Assembly (NCBI RefSeq): GCF_008298035.1
Contig: NZ_CP042910.1
Location: forward strand, 4,169,001-4,233,000
Origin: Gimesia maris
GTDB taxonomy: Bacteria; Planctomycetota; Planctomycetia; Planctomycetales; Planctomycetaceae
Reading direction: 5' to 3'
Length of the DNA stretch: 64,000 nt
Position numbers and translations under genes: made by a program. Positions 21,401 to 27,760 of this stretch are shown piece by piece. Under the pieces are notes generated by a model. It was given only the letters and a program-made list of their open reading frames with translations. It was not told where the DNA came from and made no database searches. Positions within the stretch are counted from its first letter, which is position 1, and each line of letters opens with the position of its first letter.

Positions 21401-24400
21401 GAATTAATCAGAGCAATGGTACGGGAACAATCTCTGAAGGAGGACACAGCCGAAGCGATTCATTCAGTAATGGAACTTCCAGTTCCAGCTCTTATTACCA
21501 CAGCGATCCACGAAGTAATTCGAGCAGCATCGAGATCAAAGATCGCTACTCTGCGGGTGCAGAAACGAGTAATGAACTTACTTCGTCTGGTAACTCACAT
21601 GTCCATGACGAATACAGGACACAGAATGTAAGTTCCGGATCACATCAGTCGGTTGACAGTAGAACTCCCGTTAATGGATCGAAAAGTGTTACAGTAATTG
21701 CAAATTCCTGGTCATCGGGAGAAGATTCCTGGAATAACTTTGAAAAGTCATTCGGGGAGAAAACCGGATCAACAACCAGCCCTCAAGATCCGAATGCCTC
21801 AATCACTTTAGATTCTGTTTTTGAGGAACATTATTTTGAAAACAAGGGAGGGGGGACGTTTTCAAAATCTTCTAACAGTCAAACAACAACAACAACTTCG
21901 AGTGGTGGAGAAACAAGTTCCGGAACATCCTCCAACTCAAGTTCCAGTTCATTTGAAACAACGATTACTAAAGAAGATTATACTGAAGAGAATACAACAG
22001 CTCTTACAACCCGGGAATCAATCCCGACAAAAATCATCTCTGAGAAAAACAATTATAATTATTCCCAGGTAGTCCAGAACATGACTACTTATACAACTTC
22101 TTCCACCGATTTAGCGGGGAACACTACGACTGTTTCTGGTACAACAGCCCAAGACCCGAATTCGTCAGAGAATATCGAGATTGATGTGGGAGGGAATGTT
22201 TCGATTGTACTTTCAGGCCCTGTCGCAAAAATCAAAGGCAATTCGAACTGGAGTTCTCTGGATCGTATGCGTGTCGAGGTGGATAACGGCAGTAGTTTTT
22301 CAATAGATACAACGGAGGTAGATGGAGAGTCCAGCTTTCAGGCATTTATTAACACAGCAGTAACAACAAGTGCCAATGGAGGAACTCAAAAAGAGGGTAC
22401 AGCTTTTTCCAAATCAGATAGAGACGAAACGAAGACGGTAACAACCGAGAGCCAGACAACAAAGTTGAAAGGGCAATGGAGTACATCTAATACGACATTT
22501 CTTGATGTAGTAGAGAAACGAAAATCCGTAGACAGAGAACGTATAATTACTAGCGGCTACGCGAAACTCGATTATGACACAAATAGTGAGGAAGTCTGGT
22601 CAGGAACTAAAACAGTAGACAAAACTGACTATCACTATAAATGGAAAAGGATCATCCAGAAAACGCCTCCCGAAAATTCCTTCCTGAATGAACGAGTCTA
22701 CTGGGCGGATGAGAATGCGAATGGAGTAGAAGAATTCCACACAAAAAGTGTAAGCAACTTTACTGAGGAAATGTCGGAAAAGGAAACAAAAACAAAAACC
22801 AGTCTTACGCTCAATAGTGAAGGAGAGTACGAGAGCCCAGTGCAACAGCTTTATTCCGATGACTCAAGTACGACGGTATCAATTGAAAACGGTTATAATA
22901 AATCAGGAGTTGATACAGATCACAATTGGGTCGAATGGGATATAAGAGCGGATTCAATTAAGCATACAGTCTATAATACAACTCGTGAAATCATCGGTAG
23001 TGAGAGTAAATATAAAAAAACAATGCATCAGAATGGAGAGCATGAATTCGAAGAAACTCTCACTGTTGCAAGTGACAAGACGACAACTGACGAAAACATA
23101 TCACACGAATGGGAACCATCCAAGAAGTCACAAAACTCTGTGTCAAAGACGGTGGTATTATCTACCAGAAAAAACATCAGAACGACTACGGGAGTCTTGA
23201 ATACTGAAGGAATCGTTGTTGTTACGAGTACGTTACGTACTGAAAATGAATCATCAACGATTAAAGATCTGTTGATCAGTACCAAAACCCAAGAATATTC
23301 CGTAGAAAATGATATTGAAATGAACCAGAACGGTATCATGGTTTCAGGAAAACAGATTCTGACCAACTCGGGTAACAGTAAGTATCATAAAAAAAGTAAA
23401 TCCTCATCGATACAAAAGCAGCGCTGGAATTCTGAAACACAGACTGTAACTGGAGAACAAATTACTAGTATGGAGGCTAAGATTGAATCATCCTACGATT
23501 TTACAGAAGATGAAACACTGGAAGTAGGTGAACTCGATTTTTATCATTATCGAACCGAAAACGGAAATACAAAAAACTCTTATGAATCTAAAGCGACACA
23601 AAGCTTTACAATCGGTCCTGGTAGTTCTGTTGAGACAGGTTCGATTACAGGATCTGCTACCGTTTCGATTGATATGACTTTCCACGAAGATGGCTATTCT
23701 TCGGGTAGTTATTTTTATATCGGCATGGATCCCGATGATCCCGAAAATCCCACAGGCGTCATGGTTCCCATTTCAGCTTACAGCAGTGGCTCGCAGACGG
23801 TAAAAGTGAGCCTGAGTGACTCTTATGATCCCGCCACAGAAAATCTCTCATTTGTCCATGTTCCAACAGTCGCTGTTGAGGAATTCACTTACGATTCTGA
23901 TTATGAATTTGCACATCTGATTCCATTTTACTATGAGTTTACATTTGTAATTGCTTACTTTGATGGTTATTTCGATGGAATTGACCATGTCGACTGGATT
24001 CAGGATCAGGGGTTAACTCCGATCGCCCTTAATGGTTTTGGGACTTATATGACTTTTGAGGAAGTCGATGATCTAAATCCAAGTTTTACCTCTGGTTTGA
24101 TGGATTTGCTGGCAGAGAACTGGTTTGCAATTCTAAATCCTGAGATGGCATCGATTCTCGATCTCTTTGGTTACAACGCAAATGATATCATCGTACAAGT
24201 CGGAGTCGAGTTTGAAAATGGTGCACTCTTTGATCGAGCAAGAGGCGGAATAGATGGTTTTCTGGACAAAATTAATCCATTAGATCAGTTCTGGAGTATC
24301 CCCGATTTAGGTGTCGGTTTTGGCAATGAAGAAGCTTACGAGAGTGGTTACGATGCTGGTGCTGTCGTTGGCATTGGGACCAGTATTGCACTGAGTGTCT

Positions 24401-26214
24401 TTGGTCCAGGCCTCGTGCAATGCGGCTCGCTCGCCCAGCGAGCTCTGCAAGGCTATGAACTTGCTAATTTTGCCGGTAGTATGGGAGCTGCTGCAGAAAC
24501 CATTGCCAATGGTGACACCAGTGCTGGCGGTTTAATGAATATCGCCGGCGCTGTACTCTCCATTATTGGACTGAAACGCGCTATGGGCGGTTGCTTTGTT
24601 GGAGATACACTTGTTGTGGTCCCCGAGGAATTACAGTTTGAACCGGAATTGGCTGGTCTGCTGCCAGATGCATCTTCAAAAACGGAGTGGGATCTTTCTA
24701 CTGTGATCATGGCTTCAATAGCGATCCCAGTCGGCTTAATCGGCTTCGGTATGATCGAACGGCAGAAAAAGAAACAACAGCCGTTTGCCCACTTGGACCG
24801 CATCTTCGTCGAAGATGATTTCAAAGAGCTCTGGCACCCTCGTCAGAAAGCCCCGAAAAATTCAACATCCCCCTATTTTCGTGTCGCCCGGGATCTGCAT
24901 CCAGAAACAGGGGCGACTTCCATTGCCCCTGGCGGTAAATTCAATCCACGGAAACGCAGCTTCAGAAAGCGAGAGGCAATGCACAACAGCCCCCCCGAAA
25001 CTTCCGGCAGCCAGCATCCTGCTAACGCTGCTCCGCGCCCCCATTCCCGCCTCTGGGGTGGTGTCAGCATGATGGGACTATTGTGTCTGCTGGGAACCTT
25101 TTTGATTTCCGGCAGCCTGTTCTGGCTGGCGGCTCCGGAGACAGAGCAACAGGCTTTAATAGCCCCCTCAACGACAGTTCCACTGACTCACAAGAAGATT
25201 CAGGATATCCAGCCTGGCCAATGGGTCAAAGCCGAAAACCCTGCTGAAGAGGACGACCTGGAATTCGGCAGACACGTGGACCCAACCACCTGGAAACTGC
25301 TGACCTGCATCGCCCCAAAACTGGACGGCACAAAGGCCCGCGTACAACTCCTGCGTCCGGATCTCTGGTTAAGTCTGCATCATGCCGCTGTGGGAGAGAC
25401 CATTTATATTTCTGTCCCCGAATGTGGCATCGACGGAAATGCGCAGGTTCTTGAGATCGCGAATTGCCCCCCAATAGCCGTGAACCCGGGCCCCGGTTTT
25501 CAGATTGTCACCGGCACGTTCCAGCATGAAGCCGCTCAAACACTGGATATCTCGGTTGAGGATGAATTAAAACCGATCGGCACGACACCCAATCACCCGA
25601 TCTGGAGTGTTGATCGGGAAGCCTTCGTCCGGGCCGACAGCCTCTCCGTCGGCGAACAACTGCAGACCTTAAACGGCATCGCCCGGATCACCAGCATCAC
25701 AGCCCGCGGCCCGCCGGAAACGGTTTTTAACCTCGAAGTTCAGGTGAAACACACCTATTTCGTAACTGACTCCGGAGTGCTAGTTCATAACGGGGGGACT
25801 TGCCATATAAGTCCTAATACAGGGAGACCTGTAAATCTAAATGGACGAATAAGGCAAATTAAACCCGCAAATGGACAAACTCGATTTACCCCACTAAGAG
25901 ACAATGGAAATCCTGTTGCAGCTGGAATGGACCATGTGAAGGCAAGGCACTTTCCAGGAAGTAATAATTCTCAATCAAAGTTCACAGTTTCTGTTGACAA
26001 ATTAAAAGAAGTGTTACAGAGCAAAATTGTGCGACAAGCACCATTGAAACAAATAGGTACTGGACGACAGGCTATGTGGTCTCGTGACGTTGATGTCAAA
26101 CAGATAATGGGACGGACTCGTGCAGCTGATGGCGCCAATCCAACTTCTTGGATTAGAATATTTGTTGATGAGGCAGGTAACTTAATTTCGACATTCCCCA
26201 TACCTGGTACATAG
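9430..26214 (+). CDS. Giant LEPR-XLL surface protein with Hint domain and C-terminal toxin
   Basis: A 5,594-residue protein. In order: basic N-terminus, LEPRTML at 45-51 (LEPR-XLL motif of large planctomycete exported proteins); a PPC-like domain (~65-200), repeated at ~1480-1625; divergent Ig-like units; nine tandem ~108-residue repeats (420-1383); cadherin/VCBS-like modules with YTP...GTDSFTYT motifs; a Ser/Thr/Asn-rich stalk (~2950-4760); a hydrophobic pre-toxin segment ending GGCFVGDT with Cys5055; two membrane helices (~5088-5110, ~5206-5230); the rest of a Hint domain with TPNHPIWS and HTYFVTDSGVLVHN; then a ~139-residue toxin after His5453. The toxin has HVKARH, a GRTR segment and a final IRIFVDEAGNLIS strand pair, which recall BECR-fold RNases (EndoU/colicin-like), uncertain. 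Expected to be surface-displayed, releasing its tip by Hint autoproteolysis. The immunity gene starts three bases after the stop. Confidence 0.85.
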   Translation: MLLIDWLNSLCHSRMSFRRKSRKKHSRFPTSGKSSPRLAGAIDLLEPRTMLTVAPVSDEIASAYDLDLVAEESTQFHAEIGDEATMDLDVDIYQVQLLDGQELIVDVDALLLDDGINSLSSLDSLIRIFSSDGTELASNDNGIDPDTALSGNDAILSFIAPAHGTYFIGISGAANLSYDPEISYSGSMAEVGEYYLQVSVGTAPAAPALKVENIQSASTGTITGYVANDSGVYMPSVDFDFDGDGTVDDTAYPDGQNFFSQAIDPGLIGDGLTVYVRASDYDFMTSSSLQSPWYAVHVTYEAPVNEAPVISNLTLVNDTDTPGDLITTDARVSGVLIDDVSNYEYTIEFDFNNDGYADDSQLAGNGSSFTIDAGSYLTPGEVTVNVRGLEWDEYLQTTIAGDWYSISFTYETDTASSPQITSLQLTNDTDIPGDHITTDSALHGQVTYVGDLAAVILEVDLNGDQITDEFAYIDSMTGDFSYTPGALSPGSHTVYIRAFDEMTLVAGEWSSISFTLEDEMMGGGTPEITSLQLFNDTDMPGDNITTDPTLSGQVTYMGDLYSVMLEVDLNGDQIMDDYAYIDGMTGQFSYTPGSLSPGSHTISIRAFDEMAMVSGQWSSISFTLEDEMMGGGAPEITSLQLFNDTDMPGDNITTDPALSGQVSYMGDLYSVMLEVDLNGDQIMDEYAYIDGMTGQFSYTPGSLSPGSYTISIRAFDEMAMVSGQWSSISFTLEDEMMGGGAPEITSLQLFNDTDMPGDNITTDPALSGQVSYMGDLYSVMLEVDLNGDQVMDDYAYIDGMTGEFTYTPESLTPGTYTISIRAFDEMAMVTGQWSSISFTLEDEMMGGGEPEITSLQLSNDTDMPGDNITTDPALSGQVLYMGDLYSVMLEVDLNGDQIMDEYAYIDGMTGQFSYTPGSLSPGSHTISIRAFDEMTMVSGQWSSISFTLEDEMMGGGAPEITSLQLFNDTDMPGDGFTTDPTIMGYVSYPAGIEYVSVDIDINGDGTIETSVTPDFEGYFSFDPSAYVSLGPVLISVRAVDQMMGISGQWSNLSFDLEEGSGGETGTSPEITSLSLWNDTDVPGDGYTTDPTLTGQITYLGDMIEVAVEIDVDGDGFVDATAWPDMGGYFTYNPLSLITLGSNTIYVRAQDTMTMNYGEWSSISFTLEEEMSGMTPEITSMQLSNDTDMPGDNITTDPALSGQVTYMGDLYSVMLEIDLNGDQVMDDYAYIDGMTGEFTYTPESLSPGYYTISIRAYDEMSMNYGEWSSISFTLEEEMSGMTPEITSLQLSNDTDMPGDNITTDPALSGQVSYMGDLYSVMLEIDLNGDQVMDDYAYIDGMTGEFTYTPESLSPGYYTISIRAYDEMSMNYGEWTSLSFELQNEPTLVPIAGTDAFLIEQESPTQSLAVLGNDTDPFGMGLSITAVSSPASGTVSIQAGTPDTLLYTPAIGFTGTETFTYTITDGNGETSTASVTVTVHEHDDTVATARATALVLDNVVTYAGTISDGPETDLDVDLFAISLNVGEMILADLDAAYLDGGTVLSNLNGLLRLFDANGNELALNDDASDPDTGVASTDALLRFTAPVAGMYYLGISAASNDGYDATTAGSGTSASGGRYQLQLTLGQNHYPVATDDSYTLEENSTISIDLLANDLDSDNHTVTLVGVTQPTNGTVVWSIDGQTSELTVEYTPDADFTGTDSFTYTITDIYGAESTATVTLTVEPPAPNEPPQITDLDLVLDTGALGDLITSYGHLSGTVSDTDQSSATYEIQVDFDNDGVEDFSVSASEFFELDLTEYLDDGEVTLQVRAGEWDTQTEADLYGEWSSFTFTYDAPLSAGTPFVSGFSLVNDTDTPGDLITSDATVGGLIVDDGTNSDYLLQFDLDNDGFADYTEQWGATPAFSLDLWDQLESGDHTIQVRAIGLSSEGYGYIYGVWSALTFTYEAPLVLDATIDSLELVTDSGTDSDQITINPAFQGEVSAGIDYSNLTVELDFQNDGIVDSTTSVDSNGAFTVDPSAEISIGENTIAVRLVDQTTGAIGDWSTLSFEWIVLTGFQLSDESISLSQDTLASLTVLENADYRDHAVITITASPANGTIVKKTNADLTRTFTYTPAENFTGTDSFTYSVSDAAGNVSTTTVTFTVFANAAPLAENDTIETYETDPIAVNVLENDSDPDGQTFSIKSVDTPLFGTIEVNPEGSDPGTIVYTANEHFMGIETVKYTLEDEFGRTTTGILKIHVNKRPEPELIGLGLVEDLGLLNRQTENATLTGEVISTRENEFIKIEFDYNGDYLADQTTSLYTPHDNYFRYDVGLDLPHGNISLLVRAVEIDSNGDIINSGDWNYFTFEYVETIAIVETPEEIDPDADLVTDFAAEIVTTELVRLTGVAANTNGGDSPLIEFDLNQDMVADTNTTLTAGSFSQDYTTEIGYGEITLLARTKDWDEISQEYIYSDWTSLTITRDAPANDPPIVSQLNLQEDTDVDGDGITANSTISGTITNSDGSVNNLIVEYDLDSDLSSDGFIYTDSSGSGEFTISFLPEIIQEGENTISVRAREWDDNIKHYVYSEWATISFTFEPVEEVPLGLSELQLVNDTDTPDDLITTDPRISAIVSGDLTGLTDQTVLFDVDFDGIADGGIDTIDPITGEVIIDLSEYVSSSGQYTVYLKVWGWDVDNLTADSSPWTGFTFTYEAPDLGLPEISDLQLLNDTNLPDDQITSDPTLTGMVSFDVSLLENVIIEYDLDGDGNVDGSVLPSEDESGSFKLDLALYELQAGSHTVSVRAGIWNLSIVGFEYGDWSNCSFSYEPAIETNALPEIVALSLFNDTGTPDDLITSDAVLIGTVTDSDSDLSSIPLEFDINGDGVAEGTTYANITGDGGFLIEVAPYLDGESTYTVQVRAAQWNETTGEYEFGQWSSITFTYETELFEDLEGSEPPLGETEGPFDPEDLEHITFFTDPLAPPISGETESMGDAAVYHSEYGKTGDLVVDSSFLSTIGTVDTNESTPFTDTVTTTDSEGNITEVVTTVLTTLIVSGVETADGEWYRRELFNNSYNIITTYTALDGSGYELEQFGDYTYTIESYGYNGNATYRVSETRSDEYVNEQWTAADPVTIYTTTGIQEFETASSGYQKANEDGLLKSGSTFIATQLPVGSLFDSVDLSAPEVAEVNYLTAALGSLTSSSYTASGTTGDGVTNNPGWSLENSQSTETDTEGESNTTTNFEYSNTVFTPIDVLIDSYTTTTNSTTTTTIDHYSSLTGSKIVTYQTFGSRTEYDDGSVSSSLTQSVTTDIDDTYILDYTKSVNVDDYSVPGESVISTSVVNNSINRTRHYLDNVTTITDTDTSGNVTFSGTVWGTNETSYLASYSIDAHANGSRTEGSTTLSFETITMANSSEDGLITVNMNGSFGIGYSNLVSAKSITDFTTGENFSMNSASSSRVTPEINADSYSMNSENNEYSATTLLTESNSGGVISVNGTVQTQGIGGGINMYDHKVTTNVVTPDSNSYSHSYDYRTGTFSTTTDGDATITDGVIDMTVTNSYRVPIGEGKFGNGGNSHHNSSTTDTSNPEKVISTTSNGVSDNNTSGTFNIDNYISVHTVGETSTTTGHTSYDEAGKSKWFSQSDSSVTVVDTTAGGTTSYYSKETGNNDKGDGQFSSSINSNIDNDSTSVTTHYESSGNGNAGSSVTISVGKLTGSLQNSDGSDFQGTIDQSTVDGIIDNNGAVSGTGFDGGSGVSNFSISTSVETVKSGTFYKYDNGSDDIDGTGTFYDDNSADTTTITTVNASAYSQTTVSPQTGLYKESSRNQKNSSETFELERSSSNVDGSFYADGSSATTTVTRYDVDGKYETTDDTGTDQLVTMNNVNGLSGDRSSISSSNVVSVGFYDDHVNGTEDRYTDGSSLSSTISQGGSVVTITTNSSDYSEVNTVDTSQENLTLTENSYQYSDVTDNVKTINSDYYRTQGIIGNTSWNFDHFTSNGQTSFDNDSTKEARIDENNYEKRINQSNGTGTISEGGHSRSDSFSNGTSSSSSYYHSDPRSNSSSIEIKDRYSAGAETSNELTSSGNSHVHDEYRTQNVSSGSHQSVDSRTPVNGSKSVTVIANSWSSGEDSWNNFEKSFGEKTGSTTSPQDPNASITLDSVFEEHYFENKGGGTFSKSSNSQTTTTTSSGGETSSGTSSNSSSSSFETTITKEDYTEENTTALTTRESIPTKIISEKNNYNYSQVVQNMTTYTTSSTDLAGNTTTVSGTTAQDPNSSENIEIDVGGNVSIVLSGPVAKIKGNSNWSSLDRMRVEVDNGSSFSIDTTEVDGESSFQAFINTAVTTSANGGTQKEGTAFSKSDRDETKTVTTESQTTKLKGQWSTSNTTFLDVVEKRKSVDRERIITSGYAKLDYDTNSEEVWSGTKTVDKTDYHYKWKRIIQKTPPENSFLNERVYWADENANGVEEFHTKSVSNFTEEMSEKETKTKTSLTLNSEGEYESPVQQLYSDDSSTTVSIENGYNKSGVDTDHNWVEWDIRADSIKHTVYNTTREIIGSESKYKKTMHQNGEHEFEETLTVASDKTTTDENISHEWEPSKKSQNSVSKTVVLSTRKNIRTTTGVLNTEGIVVVTSTLRTENESSTIKDLLISTKTQEYSVENDIEMNQNGIMVSGKQILTNSGNSKYHKKSKSSSIQKQRWNSETQTVTGEQITSMEAKIESSYDFTEDETLEVGELDFYHYRTENGNTKNSYESKATQSFTIGPGSSVETGSITGSATVSIDMTFHEDGYSSGSYFYIGMDPDDPENPTGVMVPISAYSSGSQTVKVSLSDSYDPATENLSFVHVPTVAVEEFTYDSDYEFAHLIPFYYEFTFVIAYFDGYFDGIDHVDWIQDQGLTPIALNGFGTYMTFEEVDDLNPSFTSGLMDLLAENWFAILNPEMASILDLFGYNANDIIVQVGVEFENGALFDRARGGIDGFLDKINPLDQFWSIPDLGVGFGNEEAYESGYDAGAVVGIGTSIALSVFGPGLVQCGSLAQRALQGYELANFAGSMGAAAETIANGDTSAGGLMNIAGAVLSIIGLKRAMGGCFVGDTLVVVPEELQFEPELAGLLPDASSKTEWDLSTVIMASIAIPVGLIGFGMIERQKKKQQPFAHLDRIFVEDDFKELWHPRQKAPKNSTSPYFRVARDLHPETGATSIAPGGKFNPRKRSFRKREAMHNSPPETSGSQHPANAAPRPHSRLWGGVSMMGLLCLLGTFLISGSLFWLAAPETEQQALIAPSTTVPLTHKKIQDIQPGQWVKAENPAEEDDLEFGRHVDPTTWKLLTCIAPKLDGTKARVQLLRPDLWLSLHHAAVGETIYISVPECGIDGNAQVLEIANCPPIAVNPGPGFQIVTGTFQHEAAQTLDISVEDELKPIGTTPNHPIWSVDREAFVRADSLSVGEQLQTLNGIARITSITARGPPETVFNLEVQVKHTYFVTDSGVLVHNGGTCHISPNTGRPVNLNGRIRQIKPANGQTRFTPLRDNGNPVAAGMDHVKARHFPGSNNSQSKFTVSVDKLKEVLQSKIVRQAPLKQIGTGRQAMWSRDVDVKQIMGRTRAADGANPTSWIRIFVDEAGNLISTFPIPGT
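10687..13570 (+). repeat. Nine tandem ~324-bp Ig-like repeats inside the giant gene
   Basis: Unit starts (ITSLQL or variant) fall at 10687, 11011, 11335, 11659, 11983, 12307, 12637, 12958 and 13279, spaced 321-330 bases. Copies 2-5 are nearly identical at DNA level; copies 6 and 7 are diverged; copies 8 and 9 are near-identical to each other. Each unit carries NDTDMPGD, a calcium-binding-like DLNGDQ segment, YTP...SPG and QWSSISFTLE. The mixture points to recent unit duplication or gene conversion and possible length variation. Confidence 0.9.
25433..25763 (+). repeat. Hint-coding direct repeat, copy 1
   Basis: The 3' part of the giant gene's Hint domain, from CGIDGNAQVLEI to VKHTY, is repeated almost identically at 29824-30156. 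Homologous recombination between the two copies would delete or exchange the toxin, immunity gene and IS elements between them. Confidence 0.85.
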
Positions 26215-26217
26215 AAA

Positions 26218-26745
26218 ATGATAACTTCCAAGTTATTAGAACGATCTCTAAAAGCAGCAATAATAGAAGCAAACAAGGTTGACGATAGTCTACAAAAAAG
26301 AGCCTTGCTCCAGTCACTCTTTGAGAGTTTGAACAAAGAACTTGTGACTTTAGTCACTAAAAGTCATGCTGAAAAAATGCTTAGTGCTTGGCTAAGTAAA
26401 CGAAATGAATTTCCGCTAGCTGCCTCACGATTGGTCATATCAGATCTTGATCGGTTAGTAAAATGTGTTACTTGGGGGCAAAAAGATTCTGCCATCGCTG
26501 GTGTGATTGAGATTATCAAGTTAGCCATTACAGTTCGTGCTGGTGATTGCAACAAATGTCTCGGTGAAGAGTTAATTTACATGTGGGATAAAAAAAGTAA
26601 CAAAGTTATTTGTCAATGCGATTTGTGTGATAATAAACAAGACTTAAACGGAAATATCATATCTGAAGAGACTGTTCAATGTGTGCCGACTTCATTTCAG
26701 TTATTTACTATGGGACTTATCAATGATTTGAACTCCCCCCCTTAA
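26218..26745 (+). CDS. Putative immunity protein for the giant protein's toxin
   Basis: A 175-residue protein starting three bases after the giant gene's stop, the normal place for a cognate immunity gene. The first two thirds are helical. Near the C-terminus there is a CNKC pair at about 122-125 followed by CQCDLC, suggesting a small zinc-binding knuckle. I recognise no named immunity family. The DNA is A+T-rich like the toxin-coding tip, and unlike the Hint-coding segment upstream, so toxin and immunity were probably acquired together. No signal peptide, so a cytoplasmic inhibitor is expected. Confidence 0.65.
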   Translation: MITSKLLERSLKAAIIEANKVDDSLQKRALLQSLFESLNKELVTLVTKSHAEKMLSAWLSKRNEFPLAASRLVISDLDRLVKCVTWGQKDSAIAGVIEIIKLAITVRAGDCNKCLGEELIYMWDKKSNKVICQCDLCDNKQDLNGNIISEETVQCVPTSFQLFTMGLINDLNSPP

Positions 26746-26778
26746 CCGCAGCCAGAACTTGATATACTAATCAGGATT

Positions 26779-26925
26779 TGACCTTGCCCCCAACCTTGTA
26801 CCAGTTGGAATGTTAAAGATCCAAGTTTAAATCATCCCTGTCACGCCAGGGATGATTTTTTCGCGAATTCCATCGGGGTCTGGTTTCCCAGTGAGCTGTG
26901 TGGGCGGTTTTTGTTGTAGTCCAAC
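26779..26925 (-). pseudogene. IS3-family transposase C-terminal remnant with right end
   Basis: On the minus strand, 26935 to 26841 encodes NRPHSSLGNQTPMEF and a stop, the typical C-terminal motif of IS3-family OrfB integrases. The terminal repeat TGACCTTGCCCCC begins at 26779 and resembles the right end of the IS3 element at 39.3 kb, both followed by TACCAGTTG. The 5' part of the transposase is missing because the IS66 element begins at 26926. Confidence 0.7.
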
Positions 26926-27006
26926 GTAACCGGCCCACGAAATACACCTTGACGTGTATCGTATTCTGAATGTGTTTCAACCCCAGCATATTCAGGAGCG
27001 AATGCG

Positions 27007-27360
27007 ATGCCCATATCCCAGCCAACACAACGTGCCGATCAGCGGCGGAACCCGGACCGCGAAGCGTTCTGGCGACAAACAATTTCAGACAGGCTGCAGT
27101 CCGGGCTCTCGATCCGTGCCTTTTGTGAGCGTGAGGGACTCAGCGAACCAGCTTACCATTACTGGCGACGCGAATTGAAAAAGCGAGATGCCGAGAACAC
27201 CGCTGCAACTTCCTTCCTGCCCATCGAGCTCCCTCACCAACCGCTTCCCACGCCGATTGAAATCGTGTTCTCACACGGCACCACGGTTCGCGTCGGAAAC
27301 GGCTGTGATCGGATCACTCTCGAAACCGTGCTCGCCGCGTTGGAGCAGCGCACATGCTGA
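27007..27360 (+). CDS. tnpA: IS66 TnpA-type accessory protein
   Basis: A 117-residue protein with the helix-turn-helix pattern of the IS66 first gene: FWRQTISDRLQSGLSIRAFC followed by SEPAYHYWRRELKKR. The C-terminal part (IEIVFSHGTTVRVG) is the usual DNA-binding accessory tail. It is required together with TnpB and TnpC for transposition in characterised IS66 members. The 3' end overlaps the next start by seven bases. Appears intact. Confidence 0.85.
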   Translation: MPISQPTQRADQRRNPDREAFWRQTISDRLQSGLSIRAFCEREGLSEPAYHYWRRELKKRDAENTAATSFLPIELPHQPLPTPIEIVFSHGTTVRVGNGCDRITLETVLAALEQRTC

Positions 27361-27716
27361 ATCTGCCCACCCGCATTTATTTCTGCACGGTCCCCACCGA
27401 TATGCGAAAAAGTTTTGACGGCCTGCTGCGGATGACCGAAACCTACCTACAGCAAAACGTACTCGACGGGGGGCTGTTTGTGTTCCTCAACAAGAAACAG
27501 GATCGCATCAAGCTGCTGTACTGGGACCACGATGGTCTGGCCATCTGGTATAAACGGCTGGAAGCGGGCACGTACCAGCGTCTTTCCGGTCCAGAAGGCA
27601 CACATGGTCTGTCTCTTTCGTCCACCGATTTGGCACTCCTGCTGCAGGGCATCGACCTGACCAGCGTGCAGCGCAGAAAGCGCTATCAGATTTCAGAAAA
27701 AGTATCGACTTCATAA
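27354..27716 (+). CDS. tnpB: IS66 Orf2-like protein TnpB
   Basis: A 120-residue IS66 Orf2-like protein with the recognisable N-terminal IYFCTVPTDMRKSFDGL and the core KKQDRIKLLYWDHDGLAIWYKRLE. Its molecular role in transposition is not established, but it is conserved in all complete IS66 elements. Start overlaps tnpA, indicating coupled translation. Appears intact. Confidence 0.9.
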   Translation: MLNLPTRIYFCTVPTDMRKSFDGLLRMTETYLQQNVLDGGLFVFLNKKQDRIKLLYWDHDGLAIWYKRLEAGTYQRLSGPEGTHGLSLSSTDLALLLQGIDLTSVQRRKRYQISEKVSTS

Positions 27717-27760
27717 AAAAACAGTTCCCGCCTGACAACGATTATGTTAAGACGTGGAAC

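Noticed and set aside
24448-24830. Minus-strand and alternate-frame open frames across the giant gene
   Set aside because: Their products are low-complexity mirror images of the repetitive sense frame, without ribosome binding sites or recognisable motifs.
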